Below, in pieces: positions 1 through 6,920 of a DNA stretch of 64,000 nt. Numbering within the stretch: the first letter of the stretch is position 1; every line of letters begins with the position of its first letter. Location: the NCBI RefSeq assembly GCF_014851905.1, contig NZ_JACVAQ010000001.1, positions 248,001-312,000 on the forward strand. The letters are read 5' to 3'. The translations under genes were made by a program, and so were the position numbers. The DNA comes from Pseudomonas sp. PDM14. GTDB taxonomy: Bacteria; Pseudomonadota; Gammaproteobacteria; Pseudomonadales; Pseudomonadaceae. The notes beneath the pieces are model-generated. The model did not search any database, had not been told where the DNA came from, and was given only the letters and a program-made list of their open reading frames with translations.

Positions 1-68
1 GGCCCTCGCCGCATCGACCTGAGGCAGACCGGGTGACGCTGGTCTTGTACCGATACAGGAGATTCATC

Positions 69-353
69 ATGGTCATGCACTACAAGGTCGACGGCCATCT
101 GGCCTGTGGCAATCACGGCACCAACCTCACCTCCACCCGCGAACTGGCCCGGGTGAAATGCCGCACCTGCCGCAATACCGAAGTGTTCAAGGAAGCCCGG
201 CGCACCGCCCGTAATGCAGCGCGCCGCGCCGCCCGCAAGGCCAAGGCGGAAAACGCCGCGAACGACTGGCGCAGTGCCTGGCAGCAGCGCCTCACCGCCC
301 TGCCCGGCACCAGCCGCCTGCCGCGCGGTTTCGCCGACCAGGCCTTCGTCTAG
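69..353 (+). CDS. small basic protein with CxxC motif, unknown function
   Basis: A 94-residue basic protein that I cannot assign to a named family. The ATG at 69 is chosen because AGGAG lies about 7 bases upstream; the frame is open further upstream without a ribosome site. Cys13/His16 (ACGNHG) and Cys31/Cys34 (KCRTC) could form a small zinc site. Residues about 44-70 are rich in Arg, Ala and Lys and look helical, so nucleic-acid contact is possible, but that is inference. It is a single gene, convergent with the response regulator that ends at 395, and the two share a stem-loop. Confidence 0.7.
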   Translation: MVMHYKVDGHLACGNHGTNLTSTRELARVKCRTCRNTEVFKEARRTARNAARRAARKAKAENAANDWRSAWQQRLTALPGTSRLPRGFADQAFV

Positions 354-365
354 CCGCCTGATGCA

Positions 366-396
366 GAGCCGAGCACCGTTGTCGGTGCTCGGGCTC
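366..396. terminator. stem-loop between convergent genes
   Basis: GAGCACCG and CGGTGCTC form a strong stem around a TTGT loop, and the stem extends outward with one mismatch. It sits between two converging stop codons. No long T tract follows on either side, so it is a probable but weak intrinsic terminator. Confidence 0.45.
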
Positions 397-1057
397 AGGC
401 GCTGAGCCGTGCGCCCTGCTCGCCGGTACGCAGCACGCCGGTGTCGATGGCCAGGTGCACCAGCTCGGCCTGCGATGCCACTTGCAGCTTCTGCTTGAGC
501 AGGGTCATGTGGTTGGACACGGTCTTGCTGCTGATGCACAGCTTCTCGGCGATCTGCCGCGCCGGCAGGCCGCGGGCGAACATCACGAAAATCTCGAATT
601 CACGCTGGGTCATGTCGCGCAGGCGCGGGTCGTGCCCCTCGCCCTTGTGCGGGTTGCAGGCCATCTGCGTGGCCAGGCGCTGCTCCAGGTAGACATGCCC
701 GGCCGTGACCCAGCGCACCGCCTCGAGCAACACTTCGGGGCTCGCGCTCTTGCTCACGTACCCCGTGGCGCCGGCCTCCAGCGCCTGGCGCACCAGGCTC
801 AGCTCGTCATGCAGACTGAAGAACAGCACACGCAGTTGCGGCAGGCGCTGGCGCAGGCGTCGGGTCGCCTCGAAGCCGCTGATACCAGGCAAGCCGATGT
901 CCATGATGACCAGGCTGGGGATGCTTTCCTGCACCCGCTGCTGGGCCTCCTCGCCGCTCGCCGCCTCGCTTACCTGCACCTCGGGAAACACCGCGCGCAG
1001 CAGGCTGGCGTAGCCCTGGCGGACCACGGCGTGATCGTCGACCAGCAGAATCTTCAT
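395..1057 (-). CDS. LuxR-type two-component response regulator
   Basis: A 220-residue NarL/LuxR-family response regulator. The receiver domain (about 1-120) has the acidic pair VDDH near the start, the phospho-acceptor Asp53 in MDIGLPG and the conserved Lys in GYVSKSAS. A LuxR helix-turn-helix follows at about 150-210 (REFEIFVMFARG, ISSKTVSNHM). The start is set at the ATG at 1057, which overlaps the kinase stop as ATGA; the frame extends upstream without a better start. The partner is the cytosolic kinase immediately upstream. In pseudomonads such pairs (exaD/exaE, eraS/eraR) control PQQ-dependent ethanol oxidation, and the neighbours here support that role, but I cannot say which named pair it is. 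Confidence 0.9.
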   Translation of the reverse strand: MKILLVDDHAVVRQGYASLLRAVFPEVQVSEAASGEEAQQRVQESIPSLVIMDIGLPGISGFEATRRLRQRLPQLRVLFFSLHDELSLVRQALEAGATGYVSKSASPEVLLEAVRWVTAGHVYLEQRLATQMACNPHKGEGHDPRLRDMTQREFEIFVMFARGLPARQIAEKLCISSKTVSNHMTLLKQKLQVASQAELVHLAIDTGVLRTGEQGARLSA

Positions 1058-1779
1058 GGGTGGTTCTCCACAGGCAGGCACAGTAGAAGGGTCCAGCCGC
1101 GCCGCTGACGGCGGGCGATTCGCAGCTCGCCACCGAGTTCGCTTGCGCGGCGCATCATCGATTGCAAACCCAGGCCGGCGCTGTCGCCGGCACCGCCGCG
1201 GCCGTTGTCACTGAGCACGAACATCAACCGCCCACTGCGCCATCGCAGGCGGAGACGCACCTGGCTGGCCACGGCGTGCCGGGCCACATTGCTCAGCGCT
1301 TCCTGCAGCAGCAGGCGGATCGCGCGAACCGCTTCGGGTCGCAACGCCGACAGGCTGAACGGAACATGCAGAACACAGCGCAAGCCATGATCACGCTGCC
1401 AGCGCGAGGCAAGCGCCTGCAGCATCGGTTGTAGGCGTTCCGGCTCACCAGGCAGGCCATCGAGCACGCGCCGGAAGCCCTCCTGCAGCGCCTGGCAGTT
1501 CTGCGCCAGTGCCGCAACGTTCGGCTGCATCGGCGCCTCGCCGACGAGCGCGAGCACGGCGAGTTGCGCGCGGATGGCTACCAGGTACTGGCCGAGGTCA
1601 TCGTGAACCAGCTGCGCCAGGCGTGTACGCTCGGCACGCCGCAGTTGGTTCAGCTGCCGTTGCAGCGCGGCATTGCGCGCCTCGCTGCGCTGCAGCTGCT
1701 GGTGCACTGTTTCCGGCGCGTTGCGCAGGTCCGGGTATGCAGGTGCGGCACGGGTGTCGAGACAGCGGACGTTGGGCAT
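1054..1779 (-). CDS. cytosolic sensor histidine kinase (HisKA_3 type)
   Basis: A 241-residue soluble NarX/DegS-type histidine kinase. There is no signal peptide, membrane segment or recognised sensor domain. A coiled coil (about 25-55) leads into the phospho-acceptor motif HDDLGQ with His59. The ATP-binding domain follows with an N-box (EALSNVARHA), a G box (DNGRGG) and GLGLQSMMRR. It probably phosphorylates the LuxR-type regulator whose gene overlaps its stop by 4 bases. It begins 9 bases after a small upstream gene, so the three form an operon. The lack of a sensor region suggests a cytoplasmic signal or a partner protein; this is inference. Known relatives include the cytosolic kinase of the exa ethanol-oxidation system. 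Confidence 0.88.
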   Translation of the reverse strand: MPNVRCLDTRAAPAYPDLRNAPETVHQQLQRSEARNAALQRQLNQLRRAERTRLAQLVHDDLGQYLVAIRAQLAVLALVGEAPMQPNVAALAQNCQALQEGFRRVLDGLPGEPERLQPMLQALASRWQRDHGLRCVLHVPFSLSALRPEAVRAIRLLLQEALSNVARHAVASQVRLRLRWRSGRLMFVLSDNGRGGAGDSAGLGLQSMMRRASELGGELRIARRQRRGWTLLLCLPVENHP

Positions 1780-1788
1780 GGCGCGATT

Positions 1789-2034
1789 TCAGTTGAGCTG
1801 CGTCGCGTCATCGACCAGGGTCGCGTAGACCGGCCCGGGCGCCGTGTCGATCACCAGTAGCGTGGCGTCCGCGCAGCGCGCGGCGACGCAGACCGGCAAC
1901 GCCTGGCCGTGATGCGCCTCACTGACGGGCTGCGCCGTAACCGGGGTGCCGTCGGCAACGGTCAGCAGGCGGTCGAAACCGATCAGGCTGGCGATCAGCA
2001 GCAGGTTGAGAATCAGGGTCTTGAGCGTGGTCAT
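1789..2034 (-). CDS. small exported or membrane-anchored protein, unknown
   Basis: An 81-residue protein whose N-terminus (about 4-25) is a hydrophobic helix, so it is likely anchored in or exported across the inner membrane. The remaining part contains two Cys residues (VCVAARC) that could form a disulfide in the periplasm. The ATG at 2034 is preferred over a GTG at 2043 because AAGAGG sits 8 bases before it. It is the first gene of the operon with the kinase and regulator, so it may be a signal-sensing accessory for the otherwise sensorless kinase; that role is a guess from position. Confidence 0.65.
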   Translation of the reverse strand: MTTLKTLILNLLLIASLIGFDRLLTVADGTPVTAQPVSEAHHGQALPVCVAARCADATLLVIDTAPGPVYATLVDDATQLN

Positions 2035-2101
2035 GGCGCACACCTCTTGTTTTGGTTCCGCATGCGCTCATGCTAGTGCCGTGGGCCTGGTGACCCTCTA
2101 C

Positions 2102-2141
2102 TACCTTGGTACGAGGGCACTGGTACTTTCTGCATATTTCC
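2102..2141 (+). promoter_or_regulatory. regulatory box 1 (TACCTTGGTAC)
   Basis: The divergent region between the kinase operon and the ABC exporter operon contains TACCTTGGTACG, then a second TGGTAC 13 bases further, ending in CATATTTCC. The same layout, TAC(C/T)TTGGT at the left end and ATTTCC at the right end exactly 40 bases later, occurs at 4241-4280. A candidate binding site for one of the LuxR-type regulators encoded nearby. Confidence 0.4.
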
Positions 2142-2242
2142 CCGACTCTGGCGCCTTCCTATGCTGAGGACGCTGGCGCAGTTTCCGTCTGTGCCCGCTC
2201 ACAAGCCCTAAACAGATTCCAAGAAACCTCGGGACGCCAGCC

Positions 2243-2359
2243 ATGACCCGCTACGCCGTCTACGTTCTGTTCTGCTTCGGCGCCCTGTGCTGCGCCAGCC
2301 TGGTGGCGACCGACCTGCAGGCTGCGCCAGCGGCGGCACACGCCGGGCCCACGGCATGA
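2243..2359 (+). CDS. 38-residue leader-like membrane peptide
   Basis: A short open frame, ATG at 2243 to TGA at 2357-2359, encoding 38 residues with a hydrophobic stretch (YVLFCFGALCCASLVA) and an Ala-rich tail, like a signal peptide or single-span peptide. Its stop overlaps the start of the next gene as ATGA, the arrangement seen throughout this operon, which is the main argument that it is translated. No good Shine-Dalgarno is visible. It could alternatively be a leader for translational coupling, or not be expressed. Confidence 0.45.
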   Translation: MTRYAVYVLFCFGALCCASLVATDLQAAPAAAHAGPTA

Positions 2360-2700
2360 AACTGCTGCTCGCGCTGCTGCCGGTGAGCCTGGGTAGCGGC
2401 CTGATGTTCGCCCCGCCACCCGGCGACCCGCTGCGCGATGCCTACCTGGTCAGCAGCAAGCGCCTGAACTGCCTGGACGGCGACTGGCAACTGCAGCGTG
2501 GCAACTCGCCCGCCGCCATCAGCGCCTATGAGCAGTGCGTGGCGAAATGGAACGACATCTATTCGATGCTGCGCCTGAGCCACCTCTACCGCGACGACCA
2601 ACCGGCGCGTGCCGCCGACCTGCTGGTGCGGGCCGAACAGCTCGACGCCGCCCAGGCAGCCTACTGGCGCCAGCGCCTCGCCGCGCAGGACAGTCGATGA
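2356..2700 (+). CDS. hypothetical exported protein of the PQQ-associated ABC operon
   Basis: A 114-residue protein beginning with a hydrophobic segment (MKLLLALLPVSLGS) typical of a signal peptide. The body resembles a single helical repeat pair (ISAYEQCVAKW, YRDDQPARAADLLVRAEQL), like one TPR-type unit. It contains two Cys (NCLDGDW, EQCVAKW). The stop overlaps the ATPase start, so it is translationally coupled to the exporter. A periplasmic partner of the ABC system is plausible, but no function can be named. Confidence 0.7.
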   Translation: MKLLLALLPVSLGSGLMFAPPPGDPLRDAYLVSSKRLNCLDGDWQLQRGNSPAAISAYEQCVAKWNDIYSMLRLSHLYRDDQPARAADLLVRAEQLDAAQAAYWRQRLAAQDSR

Positions 2701-3428
2701 GCAGCCTGGAAGTGCAGGACCTGGGCTTCGCCTACGGCGAGCGCCAAGCGCTGCAGCAACTCAGTTTTCGCTGCGCCCCCGGCCAGTTCACCGCCCTGCT
2801 CGGCCCCAACGGCGCCGGCAAATCGACCCTGATCGCCCTGCTCACCTGCCTGTACGGCGTGCAGCAGGGGCAGATCCGCATCGGTGGGCATGACCTGCGC
2901 CATGCGCCGCGTCAGGCCCTGGCCCAGCTCGGTGTGGTGTTCCAGCAGAGCACCCTGGACCTCGACCTCTCGGTGCAGCAGAACCTGCATTACCACGCCG
3001 CCCTGCACGGCCTGCCGCGTGCCCTGGCCAGCCAGCGCATCGAGGAAGAGCTGCAACGCCAGCAGCTCGGCGAACGCCGCCACGACAAGGTGCGCCTGCT
3101 CAATGGCGGCCACCGCCGACGCGTCGAGATCGCCCGTGCGCTGCTGCATCGGCCGCGCCTGCTGCTGCTCGACGAAGCCAGCGCCGGCCTCGACCCGGCC
3201 AGTCGCCAGGCACTCGGCGCGCACGTGCGCCAGCTGTGCGCCGAACAGCAGCTCAGCGTGCTGTGGACCACTCACCTGTTCGACGAAGTACAGGACGACG
3301 ACGCCCTGCTCATCCTTCACCGCGGCCAACTGGTCGCCCAGGACCGCGCCGCGGCGATCAGCGCCCGTCACGGCCAGGGCAGCCTGGCCCAGGCCTTCAC
3401 CCAGCTGACCGCCGAGGCGACGGCATGA
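2697..3428 (+). CDS. ABC transporter ATP-binding protein, PQQ-alcohol-dehydrogenase-associated
   Basis: A 243-residue ATPase subunit of an ABC-2 type exporter. It shows Walker A GPNGAGKS at 36-43, a Q-loop (VVFQQST), Walker B LLLLDEAS, and an H-loop TTH. The signature motif is unusual: LNGGHRRR in place of LSGGQ, a variant I associate with the ABC ATPase family found beside PQQ-dependent alcohol dehydrogenases. It overlaps the preceding gene and the following permease by 4 bases each, so the three are one translational unit. The substrate is unknown; export of a toxic alcohol or aldehyde, or a role in assembling the periplasmic alcohol oxidation system, are the usual suggestions. Confidence 0.9.
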   Translation: MSSLEVQDLGFAYGERQALQQLSFRCAPGQFTALLGPNGAGKSTLIALLTCLYGVQQGQIRIGGHDLRHAPRQALAQLGVVFQQSTLDLDLSVQQNLHYHAALHGLPRALASQRIEEELQRQQLGERRHDKVRLLNGGHRRRVEIARALLHRPRLLLLDEASAGLDPASRQALGAHVRQLCAEQQLSVLWTTHLFDEVQDDDALLILHRGQLVAQDRAAAISARHGQGSLAQAFTQLTAEATA

Positions 3429-4219
3429 GCGCCTACTGGGCCTGCTTCTGCGGCGTGGCCTGGCGCGAGTGGCTGCGCTTCATCCAGCAGCGCTCGCGCT
3501 TCTTCAGCGCCCTGGTGCGCCCGCTGCTGTGGCTGGTGGTGTTCGCCGCCGGCTTTCGCAGCGCACTGCACATCGAGGCGCTGGAACCCTACGTCGGCGC
3601 GGTGAACTACGAGACCTACGCGGTACCCGGCCTGGCCTGCATGATCCTGCTGTTCAACGGCATGCAGAGTTCGCTGTCGATGGTCTACGACCGCGAGATG
3701 GGTAGCATGCGCGTGCTGCTGACCAGCCCGCTGCCGCGCGCCTTCCTGCTCGCCAGCAAGCTGCTGGCCACGGCGATGGTCTCGCTGCTGCAGGTCTACG
3801 CCTTCCTCGCTATCGCCTGGCTGTATGGCGTGCAACCACCAGCGCTGGGCCTGCTCGCCGCGTTGCCGGCGCTGCTATTGGCGGCACTGCTGCTCAGCGC
3901 CCTCGGCCTGCTGCTGTCCAATCACATCCGCCAGCTGGAGAACTTCGCCGGGGTGATGAATTTCGTCATCTTCCCGCTGTTCTTCCTCTCTTCGGCGCTC
4001 TACCCGCTGCGACAGATGCGCGAAGCCAGCGAATGGCTGTACTGGCTCAGCGCAATCAACCCGTTCAGTCATGCCGTGGAACTGGTGCGCTTCGCCCTGT
4101 ACGAGCGCCTCAACCTGCTCGCGCTGCTGGTATGCCTGGGCCTGACGCTGCTGTGCAGCGCCCTGGCGGTGCTCACCTTCAACCCGCAACACGCCGCTGT
4201 GCGCCGCTCGGCCCCGTGA
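3425..4219 (+). CDS. ABC-2 type permease, PQQ-alcohol-dehydrogenase-associated
   Basis: A 264-residue inner-membrane permease with six predicted membrane segments (for example WLVVFAAGF, LLAALLLSALGLLLS, FVIFPLFFLSSALYP). The region NFVIFPLFFLSSALYPL and the following NPFSHAVELVR are typical of ABC-2 exporters such as the PedC-type permeases linked to phenylethanol and ethanol oxidation in pseudomonads. The start ATG overlaps the ATPase stop. It should form a homodimeric channel with the upstream ATPase. Confidence 0.9.
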   Translation: MSAYWACFCGVAWREWLRFIQQRSRFFSALVRPLLWLVVFAAGFRSALHIEALEPYVGAVNYETYAVPGLACMILLFNGMQSSLSMVYDREMGSMRVLLTSPLPRAFLLASKLLATAMVSLLQVYAFLAIAWLYGVQPPALGLLAALPALLLAALLLSALGLLLSNHIRQLENFAGVMNFVIFPLFFLSSALYPLRQMREASEWLYWLSAINPFSHAVELVRFALYERLNLLALLVCLGLTLLCSALAVLTFNPQHAAVRRSAP

Positions 4220-4240
4220 GGGTCGGCGCCATAAAACCAG

Positions 4241-4280
4241 TACTTTGGTCGTAGTTTTCCCTCACGAACGTAGCATTTCC
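4241..4280 (+). promoter_or_regulatory. regulatory box 2 (TACTTTGGTCG)
   Basis: The gap before the CxxxCW protein gene carries TACTTTGGTCGTAG and, 40 bases from its first base, GCATTTCC. The spacing and both ends match box 1 (2102-2141), and the first eleven bases match box 3 (10716) at ten positions. Probable regulator site and promoter region for the gene at 4397. Confidence 0.4.
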
Positions 4281-4396
4281 AGCGGGCAGGCCTTGTGGCT
4301 CTAATGGCCTATAGCCTGCCAACCCGCACCACCGCCCTCTGGCGTGCAGCGTGGCCGAGCGGACTCTTTTAATAAAATCGACCCGGGAATCAGCTC

Positions 4397-4954
4397 ATGC
4401 GGAAGTCGATCATCTGCCTCACCCGCTCCACCCTGCTCGGCCTGTGCCTGCTGAGCGGTACCGTGGCGGCTGCCGAACCTGCCCTGTTCAACGCCGACGG
4501 CTATCGCCAGACGCAATACCGCAGCCCCACACCGCCAACCGCCGACGGCGCACGGACCCTCGATACCGCCAGCCTGCAACAGCTGCTGCGCGAACAGCCG
4601 CAGACCGTGCTGATCGATGTGTTCCGCCAGCAATGGCTGAACCAGCGCTTCATCCCCGACACCCCGCCCCACGCCAACCTGCCGGGCAGCCTGTGGCTGG
4701 CCAACGTCGGCGATGGCAGCCTGGAGCCGCAGTGGCAACAGTATTTCGAGGCGAACCTGGCGCGCGTCAGCGGGCAGCGCAAGGAACGCCCGCTGGTGTT
4801 CTACTGCAAGTCCGACTGCTGGCTGTCCTGGAACGCCATCAAGCGCGCGCGCGCGCTGGGCTACACATCACTCTACTGGTACCGTGACGGTATCGATGCC
4901 TGGCAGCAAGCCGGCCTGCCCCTGCACCCGGCCCAGCCCGCAGCACTGCCCTGA
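4397..4954 (+). CDS. PQQ-associated CxxxCW-motif rhodanese-like periplasmic protein
   Basis: A 185-residue exported protein with a signal peptide (about 1-26, ending GTVAAAEP). The mature part is rhodanese-like: a strand VLIDVF and an active-site loop YCKSDCWLSW with Cys137, Cys141 and Trp142, followed by a helix (NAIKRARALGY) and GIDAW near the C-terminus. This matches the family annotated as 'PQQ-dependent catabolism-associated CXXCW motif protein', found beside quinoprotein alcohol dehydrogenases. Two cysteines in the loop, rather than the single one of a true sulfurtransferase, suggest a redox or disulfide role; that is inference. It is a separate unit between the ABC operon and erbR. Confidence 0.9.
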   Translation: MRKSIICLTRSTLLGLCLLSGTVAAAEPALFNADGYRQTQYRSPTPPTADGARTLDTASLQQLLREQPQTVLIDVFRQQWLNQRFIPDTPPHANLPGSLWLANVGDGSLEPQWQQYFEANLARVSGQRKERPLVFYCKSDCWLSWNAIKRARALGYTSLYWYRDGIDAWQQAGLPLHPAQPAALP

Positions 4955-5014
4955 ACACCTGCCAGCAATACCCTGCGTGCGGCACGATAATCATAAGAAC
5001 GAGGTCCACAGGCC

Positions 5015-5677
5015 ATGTACAAGATACTGATTGCAGACGATCACCCGCTGTTTCGCGAAGCGATCCACAACGTCATCCGTGACGGCTTCCCGGAGAGCGA
5101 GATCCTCGAGACTGCCGACCTCGACAGCGCCCTGGTGCTGACCCAGGAACACGACGACCTCGACCTGATCCTGCTCGACCTGAACATGCCCGGCATGCAC
5201 GGCCTCGGCGGCCTGATCAACCTGCGCAACGAGGCGCCGACCATCCCCGTGGTAATCGTCTCCGCCGAGCAGGACAAGCAGATTGTCCTGCAGGCCATCA
5301 CCTACGGTGCCGTCGGTTTCATCACCAAGTCCTCGCCGCGGGCGCAGATGACCGATGCCATCGAGCAGATCCTCAATGGCAACGTCTACCTGCCCTCGGA
5401 CATCATCCGCACGCAGAAGAGCAGCACCCGGCGCACGCAGAACGAACCGAGCATTCCACCAGAACTGCTGCAGGCGCTGACCCGCAAGCAACTGCTGGTG
5501 CTGGAGCGCATGACCAAGGGCGAATCGAACAAGCAGATCGCCTATAACCTCGACATTGCCGAAACCACGGTCAAGGCCCACGTCTCGGCAATCCTGCGCA
5601 AGCTCAACGTGCACAATCGCGTGCAGGCCATCCTGTCGGCCGGCGACATCGACTTCGCTGCGTACCTGCGTCGCTGA
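5015..5677 (+). CDS. erbR: ErbR/AgmR, LuxR-type regulator of PQQ-dependent alcohol oxidation
   Basis: A 220-residue NarL-family response regulator that I recognise as the AgmR/ErbR type (PA1978 in P. aeruginosa). The receiver domain has ADDH near the N-terminus, phospho-acceptor Asp55 in LLDLNMPG and Lys in GFITKSSP. The LuxR helix-turn-helix occupies about 150-205 ([24 protein letters not shown]). In Pseudomonas this regulator drives expression of quinoprotein ethanol oxidation and PQQ genes. Its stop overlaps the start of the DMT transporter gene. No kinase is fused or adjacent on the same strand; candidates are the small cytosolic kinase at 1054-1779 and the hybrid kinase at 6921-9554. Confidence 0.9.
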   Translation: MYKILIADDHPLFREAIHNVIRDGFPESEILETADLDSALVLTQEHDDLDLILLDLNMPGMHGLGGLINLRNEAPTIPVVIVSAEQDKQIVLQAITYGAVGFITKSSPRAQMTDAIEQILNGNVYLPSDIIRTQKSSTRRTQNEPSIPPELLQALTRKQLLVLERMTKGESNKQIAYNLDIAETTVKAHVSAILRKLNVHNRVQAILSAGDIDFAAYLRR

Positions 5678-6510
5678 TGCTGCGCGTCATCCTGCTCACG
5701 GCGCTGGCGATGCTCGCCTTCGCCGGCAACTCGCTGCTGTGTCGCGTGGCCCTGCGCGACAGCGAGCTCGACCCCGCCAGCTTTACCGCTATACGTCTGG
5801 TATCTGGCGCCCTGGTGCTGTGCCTGCTGGTCATGCTGCGCGGCAAGGGTCGCGTGCAGGGCGACTGGCGCTCGGCGCTGGCGCTGTTCGGCTACGCCGC
5901 TGGGTTCTCCTTCGCCTATGTCGAACTCGACGCCGGCACCGGCGCGCTGGTGCTGTTCGGCGCGGTGCAGGCGAGCATGATCGGCTACGGCTGGCTGCAC
6001 GGTGAACGCCTGCGCGCGTTGCAGATCGTCGGCCTGCTTTGCGCCATAGGCGGCCTGCTGCTGTTGCTCCTGCCCGGCGCCAGCGCACCACAACCGCAGG
6101 CCGCCGGGATGATGCTGCTGGCCGGCGTGGCCTGGGCCTTCTACTCGTTGCTCGGCCGTGGCAACAGCGACCCGCTGGCGGCCACCGCTGGCAATTTCCT
6201 GCGCAGCCTGCCGGCCCTGCTGCCGCTGTGCCTGCTCTACTACCCGCATCTGCAATGGGACCGTCTCGGCGCGTTCTACGCGCTGCTCTCCGGCGCCCTC
6301 GCCTCGGGCATCGGCTACGCCATCTGGTACACCGCCCTGCCACACCTGCGTGCCATGCAGGCCGCCAGCGTGCAGCTCAGCGTACCGATCATCGCCGCCG
6401 TCGCCGGCGCCTTGCTGCTCGGCGAACAACTGAGCCTGCGCCTGCTGATCGCCTCGGTGGCGGTGCTGGGCGGGATTGCACTGATTCTGCTGGTCAAAGC
6501 CAAAGCCTGA
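5677..6510 (+). CDS. EamA/DMT-family membrane transporter
   Basis: A 277-residue inner-membrane protein of the drug/metabolite transporter superfamily, with about ten hydrophobic segments and the two-fold EamA repeat (first half GYAAGFSFAYVELDAGTG, second half SGALASGIGYAIWYTALP). Family members export metabolites or amino acids; the substrate here is not evident. The ATG at 5677 overlaps the erbR stop by one base, so the two are cotranscribed. A DMT-type gene occupies the same place next to erbR in P. aeruginosa (PA1977), which supports a real functional link to the alcohol regulon. Confidence 0.85.
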   Translation: MLRVILLTALAMLAFAGNSLLCRVALRDSELDPASFTAIRLVSGALVLCLLVMLRGKGRVQGDWRSALALFGYAAGFSFAYVELDAGTGALVLFGAVQASMIGYGWLHGERLRALQIVGLLCAIGGLLLLLLPGASAPQPQAAGMMLLAGVAWAFYSLLGRGNSDPLAATAGNFLRSLPALLPLCLLYYPHLQWDRLGAFYALLSGALASGIGYAIWYTALPHLRAMQAASVQLSVPIIAAVAGALLLGEQLSLRLLIASVAVLGGIALILLVKAKA

Positions 6511-6542
6511 CCCCGCCGCTATCCCTAGATTGATTGATGATT

Positions 6543-6675
6543 GATCGTTCCCACGCTCCGCGTGGGAATGCAGCTCTCGACGCTCCAGCGTCCACCCGCA
6601 GCTTTGCGCAGCCGGCAACTCTGTGACGCGGAGCGTCACGCAAGGGGTTACCACGCGGAGCGTGGGAACCATCAA
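6543..6675. repeat. palindromic intergenic repeat, copy A (133 bp)
   Basis: First of two 133-base direct copies. It contains CCCACGCTCCGCGTGGG, the palindromes GACGCTCCAGCGTC and GTGACGCGGAGCGTCAC, and a closing CCACGCGGAGCGTGG. Another short hairpin copy (ACGCGGAGCGTGGGAACCATCA) follows. Such 'cacgcggagcgtg' elements are dispersed non-coding repeats in many pseudomonads. Confidence 0.85.
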
Positions 6676-6739
6676 CGCGGAGCGTGGGAACCATCAGCAA
6701 ACCATCAGCAAAGCCCATACACCGCGTGGAGTAGGTTTT

Positions 6740-6872
6740 GATCGTTCCCACGCGGAGCGTGGGAATGCAGCCCTCGACGCTCCAGCGTCCACCCGCAGCT
6801 TTGCGCAGCCGGCAACTCTGTGACGCGGAGCGTCACGCGAGGGGCTACCACGCGGAGCGTGGGAACCATCAA
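6740..6872. repeat. palindromic intergenic repeat, copy B (133 bp)
   Basis: Second copy, 197 bases after copy A and of identical length. Apart from a few substitutions it differs in its first hairpin, whose central bases read CGGAGC instead of CTCCGC, that is, the loop is in the opposite orientation between unchanged arms. A fragment of a different repeat (GTGCGCACGGAGCACCCTACGG) follows to about 6900. Confidence 0.85.
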
Positions 6873-6920
6873 AGTGGTGCGCACGGAGCACCCTACGGGA
6901 TTGAGCCGCCAACCCGCTTG

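Noticed and set aside
1..36. Possible tail of an upstream plus-strand gene
   Set aside because: Two frames close within the first 36 bases and neither can be recognised from so few residues.
6543..6872. Repeats considered as a CRISPR array
   Set aside because: Only two long copies with unequal inner palindromes, no regular short repeat-spacer pattern and no cas genes.
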